A program made the position numbers and the translations under genes. Source: Pagrus major (lineage: Eukaryota > Chordata > Actinopteri > Spariformes > Sparidae). Taken from it: DNA of 64,000 bases. This document shows positions 11,401 through 24,043 of the stretch, one piece after another. The stretch lies in the NCBI RefSeq assembly GCF_040436345.1, contig NC_133223.1, positions 22,221,613 to 22,285,612 of the forward strand. The letters run 5' to 3'. The stretch's first letter is position 1. Each line of letters opens with the position of its first letter. The notes beneath the pieces are model-generated. The model saw only the letters and a list, made by a program, of their open reading frames with translations, searched no databases and was not told where the DNA came from.

Positions 11401-14400
11401 GCCCAGGTGGGCTGTGAAGGTGCTGCCGGTTTTAAAACATTTTTAATGTTCAATTTTGTAATGATGTTTGAAGTTGACAAAAAATATTTATGTTAAGTTA
11501 CGCATTATTCTTCATTTATCTGCCTTTTTTTGTTATCAGAATCTGTTTGTCATTGATAAGTGCGCCATCTACTGAACTTAACCTGCACCCAACAGTGGAG
11601 ATCAAGTGGGGAACAGACTTTGACAACATCTGCACATATCTTTAACCACATCAATGACGGGAACAGAGTTGTGATTACAAGTTTGGGTTGGGAAGATTCT
11701 CCAAAATTGCACTGCATCATTCTTATATTTGGGTTGGTTGTTTTAGAAGTTTTTAGAGCTGCTCAACCCATTGACTTCATGAAATGAGCTAAGTTGGCAA
11801 ATCTTACTAACGTCTCTCATGATGAATGCAGAGATATGAAAAAAGGCATGTATGAGTTTATCTAATAACGATAAGTGGTGCCAACAGGTGAAAAAGGTTC
11901 ACCAGGTTCTATCATAAATAGTCTAACACAGTATTTCTTTCATTGAGCTAAGAGAAAATAATCATTCTCCATGTAAATGAACTCCCTGGTGCATAAACAC
12001 ACACCCTCATTAAGTAATCTGTGTTTACGTCATGGTGATTTCGGCTAAAACTTGTCATTTTATGGCCCGATCCATCCATTTATCCACCCACCCCTCTTCC
12101 CAGGAAGGCCAGAGCGGGGATGACTCTCTCCTGGGCGATGCACTGGAGGATCCTGGGTGCTCCGTACAAGCCGCCCATGCACGAAGCCAGAGAGGAGATG
12201 TAGAGGCCCAGCAGAAAGAGGAAACCCACCAAGGAGACCTGGAGGAAGAAGGAAAACAAACAGAGGGTGGAAGAGGATGGGGTGGGGTTCAGAGCTCACA
12301 ACAGCTACACCCAGTTGAGTTCCGCTGCAGCCAGCCCCTTATGAAAACAATGAGAACTGATGGAGAAGTCAAGGATTTTGATTGGCTAAAACATAATCTA
12401 TTTTTAATATGAGAATGAGTTGTAGTTTTGCATTTTTACTACACTATTTGTACACATTTTTCCTCATGGTCATCCGGCGACAACTAGTCGGTAACCTTGT
12501 TTGGAGGTAGGGGTTCTTGCTGCTGTCTTTAGAAGCACCACCTACTGAGGTCTGTCCATTTATTCTCAAACAATTCCTGATTCATCCAGTTTGGGTCCTT
12601 GTGCAGATGGACCAAAATACAAACTGCTAACTGACAGAGAGCTAAGCTGCATCAGACGACCCCACTTTTTACAGCCCGTCACAAAGCTGTGAACAGTGTG
12701 TGACTGTCAGAAACTGTTCCCCCTGAATTTAACATGAGAGGAAGCTCACACTGTCAACCTTCCTTTATAATCCCATTAGAATTTCATTCCTTATTATTTT
12801 TAATCTTATAATTAAATAAAACAGTTTAATGCACTAATTTAGGCCATTTTGAATATTTATTAGGTACATCTACACCAGGGGTCTGCCGGCCCCTCTCCCG
12901 ATGCCAAAAACTATAAAAATACTAAATATATATATCAAATATAATCTGCAAAATTATTTTTTTAATTATTTTTTTTCTTTTAGTTGTTTCACACCATATT
13001 GACTGAGCTGACTTTTATGTTGAAGTAGACTCACAGGAAATGCAATCATCATCAAAAATGCATCCACAGAGCAAAACTGCGGTCATTTTGATCATTTGTT
13101 GACAGCAGATCAGTTTTGAATATGTCTGGGAGTAGTTTTATTCCGTCTGTAGGAGTAACGAACAAGAAGGAGCTGTAAGATGAAGAGCTGCAGGCAACAG
13201 GCCGCACACCTCTAACTTCTCAGTGAGGTAACAAACTCCTTCTTGCTCATTAACCTTATCAGGTTCTCTGTCGTCACTTAGTTTAAATCCGACATATTGT
13301 CAAACAGGCAATTTTGCTTTTCGCTTTGACAACAAATCCTCCGCCACCGTGTTGTCGGACAGCTCTCCTAACTCTCTACATGCTAAAAGTTAAATGTGAC
13401 TCCAGTTACTCTGTGCTGCGACTCTGCTGCTTGAACACTGCAGTGGCTCTCCTACGAGACGAGCATACCCGCAGCGGCCCCAAGCTAATTTGTGTTTGAC
13501 AAGCCTGCTCTACACTGTATACACAGGTTTATGCATTGCCAATGCCAACGCATAAACCTTATCATTGGATCGGCCAAAACACAAAGTTCTGTTCTTAATA
13601 TGTGAAGAGATGGAGTTTTGTCCTTGCCAGCGTTAATCAAACAGATTTTTTGTGGTAATTGTGGTAATTCTAGTTTCAAGCATTCGGTTACTCAGACCCT
13701 GTAATAAGATCCCAGTAACAAGGAAAGCCTAACTAGGACGGTTTTGGTGAGTTTTGTTTTGTTTCTGTCGAGTTTGAATGAAGCATGTTTTACAAAGATT
13801 TGTGATGTAAAATTACTGGTTTTGGCAATGGAGTTTGGTGGCTTTGAGGACATCAAATTAACGTCTGTTTCTGGTTACACTAAAACTATTTACTCTTTAC
13901 CAAAAGATTCCAAAACTTTTTGCATCCATGAGTCATTTAAACACCAAATACGTTAAAATTGGGCCTGGGCTTAAAAACACTGGAATTACCCTTTAAGTGG
14001 AATGTTTGTTAGTATTTCTCCGACGTGGGACGCACTTGACCTCTACCTTGCACTGCTCGAGACCCCAAGTGTGGGTACTGGGAAAGACCCAGTATTTTAG
14101 ATAGACTTGAACCTGAATGGGGGGGGGGGGGTTATCTGCATTTCTACTTGAATGGGTTGTACATGCAGTCAGAACCACCACCAGCCCTAACCACACCACA
14201 TCAACAAAGTGAGCCATGGTGGGAAATCCCCTCACCTCTCCCCTTCTGTTTAGAGGGCCTCTCTGAAGTGAGCAGGATGGAAACAAAGAGACAGAAGTTT
14301 ACCTTTTCTGCTATCAAGAAGTCATAACGCAGAGCTTCTCTGGTGCAGATGGCCCCGAGGAGGAAGACAAAGACCAGATACAGGAACCACCTGTGGGTCA

Positions 14401-14948
14401 CCAACAGTACACCAACACATAGACGTATTAACAACGGCTGCTTTCTCACTATTAATAGGAGAATTGTGTCATGGAAGCTCCGCAGTCAGATACGGCCATG
14501 AGGGTGGGAGAGGTTGCCCCTTTGAAGAGATCTGAGGACACCACAGGAGTTAAATGAAAACATTTGGAAAGTACCCATCTAGATGATTCAGACGGCGAGG
14601 GACAGACTCCTGAAAACTGCACTTGTCACATCACGTAGTTAAATAGATGCAGAAATTGCTGAGATTGTATTTTATTTTCTGACATGTGGCCACTTCAGGC
14701 TTCGCTTGTACTGGAGCTGTAGTGTTGTGTACTTGCAGCAGTCTCCATGTGGTGTTTCTCATCTCACAATATTGGTTTGTGTGTGTGTGAGAGTGTGTGT
14801 GTGTATGGGTGTATGTGTGTGTGTGTGAGAGTGTGTGTGTGTGTCGAGGTGTCGTCATACGAGGTGAAGACAGCTGCCAGCGTTCCCACTGGGATGTTGT
14901 GTTCAGGCCGCTGAAGGTCTGAGCTCATATTGAAGCCTGCCATAACCC

Positions 14949-15047
<99 letters not shown>

Positions 15048-17695
15048 ACAAAAATGTACATAACACACTGCACAATACAACATGTATTTCTACACAGCAT
15101 ATGTAGCTGCACGAGATAACAGGAGGGCTGGAGTGTTGAGAGTTACTCTAAAAGGGCGTATAAATGATCTCAATACATACAACACACAATAATAGATCAA
15201 AAAGAGAAGATGAGAGCCATCTCACCTGTAGCAGCAGGGAAGAAGACCCCAAACACTGTGAAGAAGTTTTCTCCTGCGCTGTAATCTGGCAATATGTTAC
15301 TGCTGAGCAGCCCGGGTGAATAACCAATGAATCCATGCTCTGAAACAGCAGACGACAACAGACACATCAAACATCAGGTCTGAGCCAGGATTACGTGAGT
15401 AAACAGTGAACATTATCTACAGTATAAACCTGTTAACTGAGGCCTATTGATACCAATGATAATCTGAAAGCTCTCTCAGAATTATAGGAAATAGGGCTGT
15501 CACGATATCAGACTTTCACTACACGATTATTGTGGCAAAACAAATTCACCTTAATGATATAATCCTGATATCTACAGAAATTCTAATAACATGATAGCAT
15601 CAAATCTAACTTTAACTTTGTTTACTTTGTGTTTTGTCTCTTTTTTTGGCAAATAAATTACCCTCTGTAAAAGACAACCAGATGAACGCATAAACAAGAG
15701 ACGAGAATATTTCATTTTTTAATATCACGGTTGTCGTGAATGTCACGATATAGCGACACCTCTTATAGAAAACAACCATTTAGTAGCTGTTCTGGAGTTT
15801 GTGGTTATATCATGATCTCCATCCGCAGACGGGTGTTTGCCAATTTGTCTCTAACAAAATTAATGATTACAAAAATCGTGTACGAGAAAAAGTTCTTGTA
15901 CACGTCTTTAGACCGAGCCAAGTGATTCTTCTATTGGGTTTTGAATGATTTAAGCTCATTAAATGACAACAAAAATATTTTGTGTCATATGTGGTGCAGC
16001 ATTCATTAAAATATTCATGAAAAATTACAAATCAAATTATTTTATGAGTCTGAGTCAGGGGACGTCACAGAAGACCTGATCCATTTTGCCAATGGAGTCA
16101 CTGTCTCTGACCTGAACTTTGTGATAAATGAGCTGTTTTAATTTTGATTTTTTTTTTTTTAAATGCGCCAGTCTCATCCACAATAATGCTGATATAAAAT
16201 TAAATTTTCATTCCAATTACAATTTCCCTGATGGCTGGTGTAACGTGATCATTATTATAGCTAATTAGTGACCATCGCTAGTCTGAGATGATTATTGGTG
16301 AGTTTTTGCACTGCGCTTTCTGGAGAAGTTCAGACCAACTGGGAATGTAAACACATCACATCTGCACCAGGGGATTTTCCAAGGAAAGACCTACAGTAGC
16401 AGACACCAGATGTTTAAAATAAAATATAACATGTTTTGCATTTTATCAGATAAAGTTCTTACTTCCTTACAAAATTGTAATAAAAGCTAAGGATGCTGGT
16501 GACCAAAAGAATACTCCTATTTAAATTTTCATATTCCTCCAACTCAAAAACAAGGATAAATTTGAGAAATTCGTACTACTTTTCCTTCTAAAAAATGTTA
16601 CTAATGTCTAACAGAATCACCTAAACTCATGTCTGCAATTAGAGACTTTTTTATTTAACAAAAAATGACAATAGGCAACAAAAGTATGCAGTCTAAAGTC
16701 CGGACAGGTCAGCTGAGTCTATGTCTCTTTGTTGAATGTGCAGGGGAGAGATTGTTCTGCTTTGGTGGGGGCCATATAACAATCTGAAGCGCCCCGCCTA
16801 TGTTACAACACCGGACATTTCCCCCTTGGTTATCTTGCGATGGGAAAGAATGTGTTCTCTCAGATTAATGACATGTTTATCCAAAAGGAAGTCGCCACCC
16901 TTTTCAGAAGCTCAGCAGCTTCCAAGTTTGAGAGAAAAGAATGAGAGTGAGCGAGAGAGGGAGACAGAGAGTGAGAGACGAGAGAGAGAGAGAGAGAGAG
17001 GGTGAGAATGCTCATTTTTGCTTTTGTTTGAGGGGAAAAAAAAAAACCAAACCATGAGGGCTTAATAAACTAGTTATCCAAGTGCACATGTTCTCCAGGG
17101 TAGGAATTTAACAAGGCTGTGAAAGCTGACATCAAACGAGGACGAGGAACTCAAACTCTTGTTCACTCTGTGACCCGGTGAGCTCGCCCTCTGTCCAAAC
17201 AATCAGAATCTAACAGATCCAGGGCAGTCAGTGTCCATGTCTGCACCACGGGCTCCCCACCCATATTACAACATCATACGCCGACATCCATGCCTGACTC
17301 CACTCAGCTGAGGGCGTTCACGTATTTATGGAGGTAGAACTATTTCTACGAAACACAAATTAGTCATTGGAGAATTTTTGTCCATTTTCTTGGAACTCGC
17401 TCACCTCCATCATACCAGGCTCCTGTACAACGCACGGTCAGATCAACTTCACTGGGAGCCTCAGGGCAAAAGCTGCAGACTATAGCTGGCAGCCCCGTTT
17501 TATTTTGCACAGCAAGCCAGAAAACATTTTCTGTATTTCATTTAGTCTGTGGTTATTTGATGACAACCTAATTTAGTATGCACCATGTAAGCACAATGTG
17601 AGCTGAGCTGCCAGCATGGTCGTAAACACATCCACCTGTTTAGTGACTTTAAAGTGATGCAGGCTGACCTTGATCTATTAAAAGCCTCCAAAAGC

Positions 17696-17748
<53 letters not shown>

Positions 17749-20700
17749 CTCTGCTTTCTGGGCTGACAGAGCAAACAGATTTCCAGACAAAGCTGTGGTG
17801 AACACAATCATATTTCAGTGTGTATATTGTCTGAACAGCAAGTGTGTATAGGCAGAATGGGGCTCAGCATTCCTCTGATGCAGACTGGAATGTGTACTCA
17901 GATTACATTAGCATCTGAGGCCTCTCCCTCCGTCTGGCTGACCTCTTACCCTCCCACTATAACCAGTATGAAGCGCTGTGCATGGAGAGCAGAGGTGGGG
18001 CAGGTCCCATTGGGAGGATTGAAGACTATATATTATAATGTGGATCACAGGGAGAGATGATGCAGCAGTCTCTGGAGGAGCAGCAGGCCTCAGATCTCAC
18101 TTCCGGCCTTCTCTCTTTGTCATTTTCTAAAAATGTGGGTGAGTCTGGTTAACACCCTAAACCCCAGACCCAAGGAGCACATTATGGCTTCCTGTTCTGT
18201 GGGGAATAAAAGTAAAGAGACTGGGACTGGGTGAGGCGTGGCAGACTGTATTTCATCTGTGCACCACAGTCAGATGGTCTGAGTTGTTTGGCTGCAGAGA
18301 CAATACGTCGGCAGTGTTACAGAGCAAACTATATCATTTTCTATACTTCAACACCATAATTGGGAAATGAACTGTCCTCCCATCATGATAAAGCACTATC
18401 CTGAGCTGCCTTATATGCAGTTTTTGAATTCTACTGCAGTCACAGTACAGTACAGATTTTTGTGGCTAGGAAAATGATATTGGGAATAAGAAAGTCAGGT
18501 CAGTTCATGCACATATATAACACTTTGAAATCCTCATCAGCATTACATTCTAGATATTAAAGATATAATATGTAACATTTCTGCATTAAAATGTAGAGAA
18601 ATGACTCGCCTTTGTTGCATATTTTGTTGAGTTACTTACCAAAAATGTTAAACACAGAGAAATCTGTAATTTAACTCAAGATATTGGTGCTTTTCATTTG
18701 GTCACCTGTTGCTAGAAGGTACAGGGAAACATCAGATGATTTTGTCAAAGAGCAAAAAAAAAATAATTATTTAGTCTTTCCCATTTAAATCTCTTTGTTG
18801 AAATAATGTTACATACGGATTCTTGCATATTTTGCAATAAACACTTAACTAGACAATGACGATATGCATCTATTTTCATTATTCATTCGTTGGACCAATA
18901 TTTTTTCGGTCTACAAAATGTGACAAATAAGGAAAAATATTCTCACAGCTTCCCAGACATCTTACTTTTCATCTGACCAACCCCAACTCTTAAAAGGTGG
19001 ACACTGTAGTTTTGGAAGAGAAATGCAAACAAACAAACCATAACTGAATAAATAAGCTGTCCTCAAAGGAGAATAACGTCCCCAGAACACTGTTTGAAGC
19101 CAGACAGGCGGTACTGCAAATATAAACAAAGTAAAACAATATGAAATTGTGTTGTCCTTTGAAAACAGTTTGTTTATTCGGTCATGAAAATCAAATAATA
19201 AAGAATTTTCTCTTCTGATTAAAATTTCTTTCCCAAAACAACATTGTGCACCTTCAAAGATTTTCTGCCAACAATTATATAAACCAGAGAAAAGCAGCAA
19301 ATCCCTGAGTTCCAGTTCTGCTTGAAAAATACATGAAAAAGAAAGATATGCACGCCAGAAAGCTCCTGTTTAAAAGGAAGCAGTCTGAGGAAGAGTCTTG
19401 CTCTGGAAACATCACACAGCAGGAAATACAGTCCTTAAAATTGAGCTTTTTGGTGTGTATATCTCTCATTTTCAATTCTGCCACGTATTTTGCAATTCAG
19501 CACCCATCCCATTGGGTATTGAGATGTGCAAGTCTTCTTTATTATCTATTATAGAAAAATACCCCAAACCTTTTATCGATTAATTATTATAATTGACTAA
19601 AAGTTAACTGACTAATCAGTCAGCTCTAAATTTGACAATTTAATTTCATTTTTTTTAATTAAAGGCCGATATCTGCCAAGCGTTCCGACAACAAGCCAAT
19701 ACATCATCACGGTTCTGATACGGTTCATCACGGGGCTGAACAGTCAAACCTGAGCTATGGCAGAAACCGACAACGGCGCCAGCTTCGCCGAGTGTACAGA
19801 GGGGACGTGTTATCAAACCGTGAACACATGATTTTGGCAGTAGCTCCTTTTCCTTCAGGATGTGCCTCGGCGTTCAGTGAGCACACACTAATCTGGGCTG
19901 TTTCAACGAGCGAGTGGACCTGCTGGTCCTCTGCCAACCATGAAGTCACCACAACACACACACACAGCGACTCTTAATTGGAAAAACCTGGAGAAACCAT
20001 TACGGCCACTTCTTCCACTATTTTTGACTCAGAACAGGCCTACTGTAGGAGCTTAATCTTGCAAAAACTGCTCCTGTCTGGACAGGTAGATCGAGTTTCT
20101 TGGGAGCTAAAAAATAGGACAATTCACTTTCTGACTGTCTATATAGGTGTGTGTTTTTAAATGTTTTTATAAAAAAGGTACAGTGACTATATTGTGCCTA
20201 TTCACATGAAGACTGGCTTGATCTCTGGACTTTTCTCTTCCCACTGGACAGGACGTTGATAATCAGTGAGAACAGGAAATGTGGGGAAGGACTTCCTGAA
20301 GGGCAGCAGAAGAATACAACCTTCTCAAAAAAAGGCAACATTTCCTCATCACAAAAGAAAAAAAAGAAAAAAAAATCTGTCAGTAAACACAAGGCCAGTC
20401 TCAGACGAGAAGAGAACAGCACTTTACAGAAGTTTCTGACAAAACCAAACTGTCGCTGAGCGCAACGAATGTTCTCACTGGAAGAGGAAACATGACATGA
20501 CAAAAATAAGTAAAATATGCAGCAGAAAGGTTGTTACACAGACAGCAGCCTCATGAAGAGGTGAACTGTTGGGTCTTAAAATAATAAGTGATACTACAGC
20601 TACACCTACTGGCCTGAACAGACATTCACCTTTCTAACCTCTTCAAACTTTTCTGTCTTCTTTGGAAACAAAACTTAATTTCACACCCCACTCCCAGAGA

Positions 20701-23545
20701 CATTACTTCACTGCATTTTTAACAACCAGCAAAAAACACTGTGGAGAAAAAAAAGGGAGCAATGCTGAATCTTTATTTTCCTGTAAACCATCAAGAGTCA
20801 CATTCCCTTTTCTACAGAAGACATTTTGACTTGTTAGAGCAGGAACAGCACAGGAGGAGGAACTGCTGACATTAACGACGGCTGGTCCCTGCAATTACAG
20901 TAACTGATTCATTTGTGTTCGACAAATCAAAATGTCTCCTGTCAAAGATCTGTTCAACTTTTTGCACATTTTTCGTTAATGTGCCCTCCCTCATGAAATG
21001 GTAGGATGATGCTGAACTGGAGGACTTTCCCCATTTCCACAGGTTTTATTTTTCATTATACTTACTTATACTATCAGTCTTTTTAAATTCATTGCAAGTC
21101 TTTTTTTACGTGAAGTTATTTCTTTGTTGTAAAGCATTTTGAGCTGCATTTCTTGTATCAAAAGTTCTTACAAAAATATCATATTAATTACAAACATAAA
21201 TTGAAAACCCATCTCTTCCAACTTTACCTCTTCCCTAAAGGCCCTGACAATGGTGGCTCTAGTCTTTGGTGTGGTGTGTCCTGCACCACTGGCACTGGGA
21301 GAGGCTTTATGGCTGATTCAGAATGTAGAATTGACATAAATATAATTCTGAGGCAAACGCTGAATAATTTCTGGATTATTATGGCTTGGAAATCCCCATA
21401 CACGTTATAAGAAGACACCAAATACTGGCACAAAACATCAGTACAGATTCAACCCTCTTATGTTTATATTCATGACCTCCAGCCCTACCTGGGTCGAGGT
21501 GCGTGAAGGTGCCGATGACAAAGTCCAGCGTGGAGACCGCCAGCACGGCCAGCAGCAGCAGCTGGAGTCGGACGATCCACTTGACACCTGCCAGGTTGAT
21601 TCCAAGCAGCGCCAGCAGCACCACCGCCGACATGCTGCGCACCGCCCACTGGCTCTGCAGACCCAGCACCTCAGCCACCGACTCAGAGAAACCTGTGATG
21701 TACATGGCTCCGGCTACACACTGCAAGGTGAGAGACAGTATGAAAGCGGAGACAACATAGGAAAATGTAAAAGGTCCAGACCTGCTACTCACCTGTCCGA
21801 ACACATAAAGGAGGCCCACAGTTCCTCCGACCCTGCCGCCCAGGACGGTGGAGATCATGGAGTAGATTCCTCCACCCCCAACACCACAGTGCTCACACAC
21901 TCCGATCCCCGACATCACCGTCACTAAGGCGACCAGCACGACCAAGGAGACCAGCAGCATCCCGAGCAGCACGCCCGTGTTCCCCTGGACAATGTTGGGG
22001 ACAAAATGACATCTGTAGTAAACATATCTGCTCACTTTTTCTCCAGCTTTCCTTCCTTTTGTTTGTCTCAGTATCTGCATCGACAATGTAATCCACATCT
22101 TAAAGAAATACTCAAACTCTGAGTTTTACTTCATACGTGTCTAAAATGGAGAGAACATTTTTAAAACAAATCATAGTTTTTTACTTTATCTAATATTTTA
22201 AATGACACACGTTTGAAAGACGTTATGTTGAAAAAAGGGAAAACACACATTATTACTTTTCCACAATGAGTAATAGGGAAGCGTCTCACTGCGGAGAGGA
22301 AACCCCGTCTTCCACATGACAAACTATGTTTTAGCTGTCAAGTTAAACCCAAACGGATGCAGCAATTAAGATCACAGGGTCTTTGTAGCCGTGTCCTGTG
22401 ATGACACATGCACATTAACTTGTTTGGGATCATCTGACAGGATGACATGTACTAAAAATAAAAACTTAGAAGCTGTAACGTGTGACGCAAACACAGTCAT
22501 TGCTAAACATGAGGCCACATATTGTAAAGTGTAGAAGTGAAAATAAAGACACAATCTTTTCTAGTTCTCTTTTCCAGTCAACAACAACCATAAATTGATG
22601 TTGACAAAGCCCCAGTCTGCAAATGGTGCACGCTGCCTCGACACTTCGAATTGTATCATAAGTCTGTCCTGTTCTCTTTGTAATGTAGACCACGTCGGCT
22701 CAGCTGCTGCACGTGGTCTGCACTACAATGACAACCTGAGATGACAGTCCCACAGATTGAGAGTTTGCTGACTTGGTGACTGGGTGAGTGAGTACGTGAG
22801 TAAGTGGGTGAGGGTCTTTGCTTTTTTAATCTTTGAGTTTCAGGGTAAGAGGGAGAAATTTGGGATGTAAGGGTTGCTCCAATTAGTGGTAAATATCATA
22901 TTTACTGAGCATATATTTTTGTGTCTTCACTAAGCAGATTTATTCACATTCCTTCTAATGCACATGAAGACAAATACAGTAAGAGTGCAGTTTTTCTGCC
23001 TGGATATGGCTGCGCAAATGTCCAAAGTACACCCTGTAAATAAAATCACAGTTTACTACAGAATTGAGATGAAGAGATGAGCACGGTGTATGTACACTCA
23101 CCACCAGGTAGCCGGTTCGTAGGAACAGCACAACACCAAAGATGTTGATCATGCAGGTGGTGAAAACTCCATCCCAGGTGCCGAAGAGCACCGGCTCCCA
23201 CACAAACAGCTTGATCCTCCACCACGGCTGGCTGGACTGCTGGAAGCCCTGATCGAAGCAGAAACACAGAGGTCAAAGCTGCAGGCTGGTTTAAAGATGT
23301 CAGATGTCAATATCATGTTCATTTTCAGACATCAGAGAAGTTACTGTAAATATGGTCATAATGGATTAGATAAAAGTGGATGAAAGTGCATTTTGAAGCA
23401 AACTCCCTACCTGTGCATCTTCATGAAACAGATCGTGGACATGTGTGTTTGCGTTGGTGTCAGGGACTCTGTCCTTCAGCAGTCCTGCCACGTCTCCCTC
23501 CTGCTCACAGGTGTGCACAGTCCAACCTATTGGCAGGGTGTCCAT
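4397..23545 (-). CDS. slc12a8: SLC12A8 (cation-chloride cotransporter family member 8), complete, 13 coding exons
   Basis: Coding exons in order: 23545-23411, 23248-23102, 21984-21793, 21720-21489, 15339-15226, 14948-14861, 14390-14303, 12238-12092, 9105-8469, 8363-8266, 8169-8052, 4803-4743, 4565-4397. They join in frame to 741 codons (human protein 714). All borders are GT-AG; the donor after 8469 (GTGATC) is weak. Landmarks: [20 protein letters not shown] at residues 53-72, then amino-acid-permease-type membrane helices from about 76 to 425. A cytoplasmic loop rich in Lys, Glu and Ser follows (about 430-595, with the family word [12 protein letters not shown]). Another helix with [14 protein letters not shown] comes next, and the tail contains [16 protein letters not shown]. 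The family carries cations and chloride; SLC12A8 has been reported as a nicotinamide mononucleotide transporter, which is disputed. The start ATG at 23545 lies 6 nt inside an exon after a CTGTAG acceptor, so a noncoding first exon lies upstream and was not located. Confidence 0.93.
5451..5489. repeat. (ATAC)n microsatellite
   Basis: About nine to ten ATAC units lie directly left of the Tc1 element, which inserted at a TA just past the run (gtacgtata). Confidence 0.9.
5498..7165 (+). mobile_element. Tc1/mariner DNA transposon, DD38E type, inactivated
   Basis: It is a 1668-bp element bounded by TA on both sides (5496-5497 and 7166-7167). The 32-bp terminal inverted repeats, 5498-5529 and 7134-7165, match at 29 of 32 positions; the shared core is acagtggtggcc at the outer end and agaacacctg at the inner end. 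It encodes a Tc1-type transposase (5958-6992) broken by stops. The spacing between the second Asp and the Glu of the catalytic triad is 38 residues, not the 34 of classic Tc1. That fits the DD38E group called Intruder. The element lies in an SLC12A8 intron in the opposite orientation to the gene. Confidence 0.92.
5958..6992 (+). pseudogene. Tc1-type transposase, broken by two stops and two frameshifts
   Basis: The frame from ATG 5958 to TAA 6992 spans 345 codons, a normal Tc1 transposase length. The N-terminus has the paired helix-turn-helix ([20 protein letters not shown]) and a basic GRGRKKK hook. The catalytic residues sit in [14 protein letters not shown] and [13 protein letters not shown]. 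An in-frame TAA at 6153-6155 follows an A-rich run. Between about 6456 and 6488 the recognisable sequence ([12 protein letters not shown]) is in the +1 frame. That implies two compensating single-base indels, and the original frame has a TAA at 6489-6491. The three open pieces are 5958-6155, 6165-6491 and 6504-6992, all in one frame. No working transposase can be made from this copy. Confidence 0.9.
9106..12091. other. SLC12A8 intron
   Basis: The intron is unique-looking AT-rich DNA. It includes a 43-bp segment at 9298-9340 (ccttcacagagaaatccaca core) that recurs at 41980-42022, and a short (TG)n at 10396-10413. No coding exon or RNA gene is supported. The ORFs at 10023-10424 are chance frames in a GC-richer patch. 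Confidence 0.6.
12239..14302. other. SLC12A8 intron
   Basis: Nothing beyond AT-rich DNA is apparent. There is a T/A-rich patch near 12950-12980 and a short palindrome-like word around 13520-13560 (tttatgcattgcc / acgcataaacc). The G run at 14119-14130 lies nearby but inside this intron. Confidence 0.5.
14777..14843. repeat. (TG)n imperfect microsatellite in SLC12A8 intron
   Basis: Interrupted TG runs with GAGAGTG and TATGGG breaks lie just past the donor of the exon at 14948-14861. Confidence 0.9.
14951..15046. repeat. (CA)n microsatellite abutting an SLC12A8 splice acceptor
   Basis: About 45 CA units, with AAACA breaks at 14998-15011, end 2 nt from the acceptor AG at 14950-14949. On the gene strand the acceptor is therefore preceded by (TG)n in place of an ordinary pyrimidine tract. 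UG repeats of this kind bind TDP-43 and CELF proteins in vertebrates and can affect exon use. Confidence 0.95.
15488..15768. mobile_element. MITE-like element with gggctgtcacgata ends
   Basis: The left end agggctgtcacgatatcag and the right end cgatatagcgacacctct resemble the inverted ends of a common teleost nonautonomous DNA element. Inner words recur inverted (ttcactacacgatt / gttgtcgtgaatgtcacg). It lies within an SLC12A8 intron. Confidence 0.5.
16925..17001. repeat. (GA)n purine tract
   Basis: A purine-rich run (gagagagagagagagag core at 16980-17000) with gagtgag interruptions. Confidence 0.8.
17696..17749. repeat. (CAT)n trinucleotide microsatellite
   Basis: About 18 uninterrupted CAT/ATC units lie inside an SLC12A8 intron. 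A plus-strand frame across it would encode poly-His, but this is intronic and antisense to the gene. Confidence 0.95.
21721..21792 (-). other. 72-bp SLC12A8 intron without a stop (exitron-like)
   Basis: Donor CAG|GTGAGT after 21793 and acceptor TTGCAG before 21720 define the intron. Its length is a multiple of three and the upstream frame reads through it without a stop. Retention would add 24 residues (starting VSSRSG, then [17 protein letters not shown]). They would fall between the conserved words LLYVFGQ and [11 protein letters not shown]. Confidence 0.85.
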
Positions 23546-24043
23546 AGCAACCTACAGGTGTGATCAGTTCACTTTTTCTCCAAGTTAATCAGAGACAACA
23601 TGACAAAAAATCTGCAAGGTTTTGATTGCATCAATAAGTAACCACACTAGTTTGCTCTGTTAAGAAAGTTAAACAGCAACAGGTGGAGCATGAGGACACC
23701 CGGATACAGCAGGGTGTGTGTGCAGCTGATAATCAGTCAAGAGCCGGACTGACATTTAACTAACACACAACTTAAACAATAAGTCAGTCTAGACATGCCG
23801 AGGTCTACAGTCTTAAAACAGAAGGCATTATTAGCGACAAAAAGCCATGAACAGATTCAACAACACTTGTACCTCCATTTTTTAACCGTAAAATGAACTA
23901 TTTCAACAAAGTCATTTTAAAAAATAAAACTATGTTTAACTTATATCAACATTTAGTCTATCGTTTGTTGTCCAAGTGTCAACCTAGTACAAAAACCCGC
24001 AGCAGCGCCACAAAGATCTCGCTACTCAGGCTCTCGAAGCACC

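Larger units (their letters stand above)
15340..21488. other. Largest SLC12A8 intron (6.1 kb)
   Basis: It contains a MITE at 15488-15768, a (GA)n patch at 16925-17001, a (CAT)n run at 17696-17749 and a possible short repeat at 18553-18620 (ataatatgtaacatttctgc). It also has A-rich stretches near 20350-20378. I see no supported coding or RNA gene. Confidence 0.6.

Noticed and set aside
14764..15112. Minus-strand ORFs rich in Val-Cys
   Set aside because: They are translations of (TG)n repeats. Only 14948-14861 in one frame is a real SLC12A8 exon.
17654..17851. Plus-strand ORF with a run of histidines
   Set aside because: It is a translation of the (CAT)n microsatellite inside an SLC12A8 intron on the opposite strand; there is no splice or conservation support.
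21379..22098. One 239-codon minus-strand ORF as a single exon
   Set aside because: It merges two SLC12A8 exons through the 72-bp stop-free intron and runs into flanking introns. The family alignment places exon borders at 21984/21793 and 21720/21489.
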